Assembly (NCBI GenBank): GCA_016839995.1
Contig: JAEOTD010000012.1
Coordinates: 1 to 9,519, forward strand
DNA length: 9,519 nucleotides
Reading direction: 5' to 3'
Source of the DNA: Candidatus Hermodarchaeota archaeon
GTDB lineage: Archaea; Asgardarchaeota; Hermodarchaeia; Hermodarchaeales; Hermodarchaeaceae
A program made the position numbers and the translations under genes. Positions 6,435 to 9,519 of the stretch are shown here, piece by piece (position 1 is the stretch's first letter; every line of letters starts with the position of its first letter). Under the pieces are notes generated by a model, which saw nothing but the letters and a program-made list of their open reading frames with translations, was not told the DNA's origin and did no database searches.

Positions 6435-7133
6435 TTATTCACCATCGCGATTAAGGATTTGAAGCAATCGATGAGGATAATCAGTGATAATGCCATCAAC
6501 CCCCCAGTCGATGAACCGACACATCGCTTCAGGTTCGTTTATCACCCAAGGATTAATCTCCAATCCTGCCTGATGACACGCTCGAACGAGTTGTTCATCG
6601 ACAAAATGGAGTTGTGGATTAATGGCAGTACATCCTATATTCTGTGCCACTTTAACCGGGTTCTGCAAATTATATTCATACAATAAAGCAGTAGGCAATT
6701 CCTCACTCAGGCTTCGAAATGTCGTCAACACGGGTGGAATGAAAGACGAAATTATCGCCCGATGGGAAAAGTCGTATTCTTGAATCATCTGCCAGATTTG
6801 GTCTTCAATATCTACCACTTTCATATCAAGGTTGATTCCGATGTCTTTGTGTGGTGCTACTAAATCGAAGAATTCGGTTAAAGTGGGAATCTTTTCCCCA
6901 TCACCGATTTCAAGTGCCTGAAGTGCCTTTACCGATTTCTCTGCTGTTAATCCTTCTTCAGTTGATACTCTCTCTAATGTAAAGTCATGCAAAATCACCG
7001 GTGTCCCATCCTGTGAACTACGAACATCACATTCGATACAATCCACTTCCCAACCAATAGCGGTTTGAAATCCCGTGAGAGTATTCTCAAGTGGACCCGT
7101 TCCAGCTCCTCGATGTGCAATCACCTTGACCAT
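6435..7133 (-). CDS. Glycerophosphodiester phosphodiesterase (GDPD family)
   Basis: GDPD enzymes split glycerophosphodiesters into glycerol phosphate and an alcohol, recycling lipid headgroups. The 232-residue product has a single TIM-barrel domain of normal length and no signal peptide or membrane segment, so it is probably cytoplasmic. Family motifs are HRG (7-9) with Glu16-Asn17, metal ligands in ECD (34-36), catalytic-region His49-Asp50, a barrel strand with DMK (103-105), and the closing ITDYP (216-220). Asp103 replaces the Glu most members have in the ExK strand, a conservative change. It is the first gene of an operon with the M42 peptidase, which begins three bases after its stop. The ATG at 7133 has only a weak GGTTGAG-like site upstream. 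The promoter lies in the gap shared with the divergent Mrp gene. In an archaeon the substrates would derive from glycerol-1-phosphate lipids or from imported bacterial lipid fragments; the sequence does not show which. Confidence 0.93.
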   Translation of the reverse strand: MVKVIAHRGAGTGPLENTLTGFQTAIGWEVDCIECDVRSSQDGTPVILHDFTLERVSTEEGLTAEKSVKALQALEIGDGEKIPTLTEFFDLVAPHKDIGINLDMKVVDIEDQIWQMIQEYDFSHRAIISSFIPPVLTTFRSLSEELPTALLYEYNLQNPVKVAQNIGCTAINPQLHFVDEQLVRACHQAGLEINPWVINEPEAMCRFIDWGVDGIITDYPHRLLQILNRDGE

Positions 7134-7202
7134 TCAATCAACTCAACCTGATACCAACTGACCAACACAGTGGTTTTGATGAACGCGTTGCCTTGCTGAT
7201 GC

Positions 7203-7221
7203 GGAACATTAAAGGTGTTCC
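7203..7221. promoter_or_regulatory. Inverted repeat GGAACA-N7-TGTTCC, possible operator
   Basis: Two perfect six-base arms (7203-7208 and 7216-7221) surround an AT-rich seven-base spacer in the gap between the divergent phosphodiesterase and Mrp genes. It lies 49 bases ahead of the Mrp ATG and just upstream of a CATAAAGC TATA-like element (7223-7230). Size and place suit a dimeric regulator that could affect either gene. No protein in the window is known to bind it. Confidence 0.35.
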
Positions 7222-7270
7222 CCATAAAGCAGCAATTACACCCGACTATTCTCTGGTCGTGATTATTTCT

Positions 7271-8137
7271 ATGTCGAAAGACACCTCAAATCCTTCAGGT
7301 AAAATTCCAAAAGATCTCATGGTTGGCGCCCAGACTAGCGAAGAACAAGAAATCGCTGAGAAAATGCGTCACGTCAAACACAAGATCGTCATCCTTTCTG
7401 GAAAAGGTGGTGTGGGCAAAACGACTGTGGCTGTCAACCTTGCCACAGCCCTTGCCTGGAAAGGACACGTCGTGGGCATCCTCGATGCGGATATCACCGG
7501 ACCCAACGTCCCCAAGATGCTGGGCTTAGAGGGCACTCGTATGGTTGGCGGCGACAAAGGCTTAGAACCTGTATTGGGTCCCCTTAATATCCTCTCAGTG
7601 TCCATGGAGTTTCTTCTGCAATCTCCAGACACTCCAATAATTTGGCGGGGGCCTCTGAAAATGCGGGTCATCAGCGAATTCCTCTCCAAAGTCAACTGGG
7701 GAAACCTAGACTACCTCATCATCGACCTTCCACCCGGTACTGGGGATGAAACCATCAGCATTATGCAACTTATTCCTGATCTTGACGGTGTCATCATCGT
7801 CACCACCCCGCAAGAAGTCGCCCTCCTCGACTCCCGAAAAGCGGCCACCATGTCCCGTACAATGAATGTCCCAGTCCTCGGGCTCATCGAAAACATGTCA
7901 GGCTTCCACTGCCCCCACTGCAACGAAGTCACCAACCTCTTCGACAAAGGCGGTGGCAAACAAGCCGCTCAAGACCTCAAAATCTTCTTCCTCGGCGACC
8001 TTCCCTTCGACCCACGAGTCATGACCCTCTCCGATGAGGGTAAACCCTTCATCGTCACCGATGCTAAATCCCCCGTTGCCAAAGCCTTCCAACAGGTTGT
8101 GGACAGATTATTAGAACGATTAAAGGGACAACACTAA
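7271..8137 (+). CDS. mrp: Mrp/NBP35-type iron-sulfur carrier P-loop ATPase
   Basis: Proteins of this family (Mrp, ApbC, Nbp35) hold a labile iron-sulfur cluster at a dimer interface and deliver it to target proteins. The 288 residues show the deviant Walker A SGKGGVGKTT (43-52), switch I region DADITGPNVP (72-81), DLPPGTGD (152-159), and the cluster-binding CPHC pair Cys214 and Cys217 after ENMSGFH. There is no N-terminal cysteine cluster as in eukaryotic Nbp35, and no N-terminal MIP18/DUF59 domain as in many bacterial Mrp proteins. The frame is open to a TTG at 7193, but that extension would overlap the inverted repeat and TATA-like element; ATG at 7271 leaves a normal short N-terminal helix. 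The ribosome binding site is poor (GGTCGTGAT, 7257-7265). The neighbouring convergent operon encodes a two-cluster ferredoxin subunit, a plausible kind of client, though linkage is only suggestive. Confidence 0.95.
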   Translation: MSKDTSNPSGKIPKDLMVGAQTSEEQEIAEKMRHVKHKIVILSGKGGVGKTTVAVNLATALAWKGHVVGILDADITGPNVPKMLGLEGTRMVGGDKGLEPVLGPLNILSVSMEFLLQSPDTPIIWRGPLKMRVISEFLSKVNWGNLDYLIIDLPPGTGDETISIMQLIPDLDGVIIVTTPQEVALLDSRKAATMSRTMNVPVLGLIENMSGFHCPHCNEVTNLFDKGGGKQAAQDLKIFFLGDLPFDPRVMTLSDEGKPFIVTDAKSPVAKAFQQVVDRLLERLKGQH

Positions 8138-8171
8138 CATGGTTCACTCGGTCATCTCTCTATGTCCGACT

Positions 8172-8218
8172 ACAATATCTCTGGTATTGTCAAAGCAATT
8201 AAACCTAGTGTCAACTAG
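8172..8218. terminator. Two small hairpins in the convergent gap, possible bidirectional terminator
   Basis: The gap between the Mrp and NuoI-like stop codons (8138-8260) has no convincing gene. ACAATA (8172-8177) can pair with TATTGT (8185-8190), and CTAGT (8205-8209) with ACTAG (8214-8218) around GTCA. Both could form in either transcript, but neither is followed by a good T run. Confidence 0.3.
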
Positions 8219-8260
8219 ATGCTACAATCTTTGCTGGGAAATCCTTGAACCGCTTCTTAG

Positions 8261-8656
8261 CTATTCTTCTGCTTTCTCTGCTGGCTCCGGATCCTCGGAC
8301 ACCACGAACAAATGCTCATCCTTCAACGTGAAAGCTGCCATTTCGAACTTCGTCGACATGGTAATCGCTTTCTTTGGACATACCGCTTCGCAGGTTCCAC
8401 AGAATATACAGCGATCGTAACGGAATTCAGGTTTCTTCTTGGTTTTCGTTTTAGTGGATTCGACCATCTCGATTGCCGTGGCGGGGCAGTCGCGACTGCA
8501 GAGTCCACAGCCCGTGCATTTATCGATGTCGTGTTCGATGCTACCACGGAGGCGTTCGGGGCGAACGGCTTCTTGAAAGGGGTAGCGGATCGTTGCAGAT
8601 TTTCGTCTGAGGACGGTGCCAAGGATTTCGCCTTGCATTGCTCCAGGTCGTGGCAT
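8261..8656 (-). CDS. nuoI: NuoI/MbhN-like subunit with two 4Fe-4S clusters
   Basis: This peripheral subunit passes electrons between clusters in complex I and related membrane-bound hydrogenases. The 131 residues carry two full cluster motifs: CTGCGLCSRDCP with Cys47, 50, 53 and 57, and CIFCGTCEAVCP with Cys83, 86, 89 and 93. The N-terminal segment with YPF (25-27) and RLRG (35-38), the following MSTKFEMA (100-107) and the charged tail resemble MbhN of Pyrococcus hydrogenase more than bacterial NuoI, which is longer. It starts 17 bases after the NuoH-like stop; a GGAG(AGTGA) ribosome binding site overlaps that stop. No further same-strand gene follows, so the operon ends here. The same order, NuoH-type then NuoI-type as the final pair, is seen in mbh-type operons. 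Whether the whole complex is a hydrogenase, Fpo-like or sulfur-reducing type needs the large subunit, which is outside the window. Confidence 0.9.
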   Translation of the reverse strand: MPRPGAMQGEILGTVLRRKSATIRYPFQEAVRPERLRGSIEHDIDKCTGCGLCSRDCPATAIEMVESTKTKTKKKPEFRYDRCIFCGTCEAVCPKKAITMSTKFEMAAFTLKDEHLFVVSEDPEPAEKAEE

Positions 8657-8673
8657 GTTTTCTTTTCACTCTC

Positions 8674-9519
8674 CTATGGTAAGACGGCGACGACCCAGTC
8701 CATGATCCATGGCCAGACTAAGAGCAGTCCGACCATGAGGAGGCTGAAGGGAATTACCCATTTCCAGCTGTCATGGGCGATTTGGTCGATGCGCCAGCGG
8801 GACATGAGGGCTTTCATGTTGGACAAGATGAGGACGATGATGGTGGTTTTGACAATGAACCAGAAGGTGTAGTAAATTGCGGAGATAGCAGGATTGAGTA
8901 GAAATGGCATATTCGCAGTAATCCAGGTCATATATTGCCCAGAGGTGAGTGTGATGCCATGGACAAAGCCACCATTTGCGAAAAAGACGAAGAAGATTTC
9001 AGGCCCAAGCGGACCTCCAAGGAACACAGCAGTACCGAGGGCCGCAGCTAGAAGGACTTCGAAATTATTGGAGAGGCGGAAGAAGGCTAGTTTCTTGCCG
9101 GAGAATTCGGTTTCCCAGCCCCCGACGATTTCAGTCTCAGCGATGGGGGCATCAAAGGGAATTCGCTCAGCTTCTGCCTGTGCAGCTAAGATAAAGACGA
9201 TGAACAGTCCAATGAATGCCGGGTTGAAGAGTAGTGGAAGGCCCAGGTTGGCTTGGTAAATCACAACGCCTGTTAGGCTGAGGCTGCCTGCCACCATTCC
9301 TCCTGCGAAAAGTGCGAGGAGAAGGGGAATTTCATAAGCAAGCATCTGCACGATACCCCGTACAGCGCCTGTGTAGCCAAATCGGTTGGATGACGACCAC
9401 CCGGCGATGAACAGCATCATGGTGAACAGGGTGCTAAAGAAGCCAATCATCAACAGGTCCCCTTCAAAATACATGATGCCTGTGACAGTAAAGAAGGACG
9501 TTTGGGAAACTGCAATAGG
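8674..9519 (-). CDS. nuoH: NuoH/MbhM-like membrane subunit, N-terminus cut by window edge
   Basis: This integral membrane protein connects the hydrophilic redox arm to the ion-pumping arm in complex I and group 4 hydrogenases. The last 281 residues are visible and the frame is open through base 9519, so the true start is outside. Family signatures are AGWSSSNRFG with GAVRGIVQMLAYEIPL (about residues 39-66 from the edge), and the loop ERIPFDAPIAETEIVGGW then TEFSGKKLAFF (about 118-147). Seven or so hydrophobic spans can be counted. FSGKKLAFFRL resembles Ech and Mbh subunits rather than bacterial NuoH. One change stands out: the usual PEAE after PFD reads PIAE here, with Ile replacing a normally conserved acidic residue. 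The stop codon overlaps the ribosome binding site of the NuoI-like gene, so they are translated from one message. The family is certain; the subtype is inferred. Confidence 0.93.
   Translation of the reverse strand, partial: PIAVSQTSFFTVTGIMYFEGDLLMIGFFSTLFTMMLFIAGWSSSNRFGYTGAVRGIVQMLAYEIPLLLALFAGGMVAGSLSLTGVVIYQANLGLPLLFNPAFIGLFIVFILAAQAEAERIPFDAPIAETEIVGGWETEFSGKKLAFFRLSNNFEVLLAAALGTAVFLGGPLGPEIFFVFFANGGFVHGITLTSGQYMTWITANMPFLLNPAISAIYYTFWFIVKTTIIVLILSNMKALMSRWRIDQIAHDSWKWVIPFSLLMVGLLLVWPWIMDWVVAVLP

Noticed and set aside
7193..7270. N-terminal extension of Mrp from the TTG at 7193
   Set aside because: It would include the inverted repeat and the likely promoter and adds residues not usual in the family. 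The ATG at 7271 is preferred, although its ribosome binding site is weak.
8162..8218. 18-codon plus-strand mini-gene after mrp
   Set aside because: It lacks a ribosome binding site, and its bases are better explained as the two small hairpins of the convergent gap.
1..9519. tRNA genes, CRISPR arrays, insertion sequences or a defence island
   Set aside because: No T-arm/anticodon-arm set, no regularly spaced repeats, no transposase or terminal inverted repeats, and no defence-type proteins were seen in any frame.

Overview
The window comes from an archaeon. It holds a TATA-binding protein (TBP), a two-ring Cdc48/VAT AAA+ ATPase, a type-4 iron-sulfur uracil-DNA glycosylase, an M42 (TET-like) aminopeptidase and an Mrp/NBP35 ATPase. 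It also holds the two terminal subunits of a membrane-bound hydrogenase or complex I-like oxidoreductase. TTTAAATA- and TTTATA-type promoter elements together with GGAGG-type ribosome binding sites fit this. Base composition is moderate. The mix of a sequon-rich, C-terminally anchored surface protein with a PadR-cdc48 pair would suit an Asgard or other deeply branching archaeal lineage. That placement is only a guess; the gene content firmly supports no more than the domain Archaea.

Layout: (1) 1-1361, minus strand: a secreted, membrane-anchored beta-rich protein followed by a uracil-DNA glycosylase whose C-terminus runs off the left edge. (2) 1362-1946: no convincing protein gene. This stretch contains a GC-rich block at 1558-1825 with a TATA-like box, closing helices at both ends, internal hairpins and a T-tract. 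I propose it as an unidentified structured RNA. (3) 1877-4669, plus strand: TATA elements, a PadR-type regulator, cdc48 starting on the base after the padR stop codon, and a clear hairpin/T-tract terminator. (4) 4694-5336, plus strand: tbp, with a TTG start and an upstream region crowded with TATA-like boxes. (5) 5373-7133, minus strand: a two-gene operon of glycerophosphodiester phosphodiesterase and M42 aminopeptidase. (6) 7203-8137, plus strand: a possible operator, then an Mrp/NBP35 ATPase. (7) 8261-9519, minus strand: NuoI/MbhN-like ferredoxin subunit and NuoH/MbhM-like membrane subunit, apparently the last two genes of a respiratory or hydrogenase operon that continues past the right edge.

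Two themes link some genes. The padR-cdc48 pair and the nearby peptidase point to protein quality control: Cdc48 unfolds proteins and an M42 enzyme trims peptides. The Mrp ATPase is an iron-sulfur carrier, and its neighbours include an eight-cysteine ferredoxin subunit. The arrangement otherwise looks like ordinary archaeal chromosome. I see no mobile element, CRISPR array or defence island. The parts most worth following up are the unassigned RNA-like block, the promoter architecture of tbp, the padR-cdc48 coupling, and several departures from usual motifs in Cdc48, the M42 peptidase and the NuoH-like subunit.
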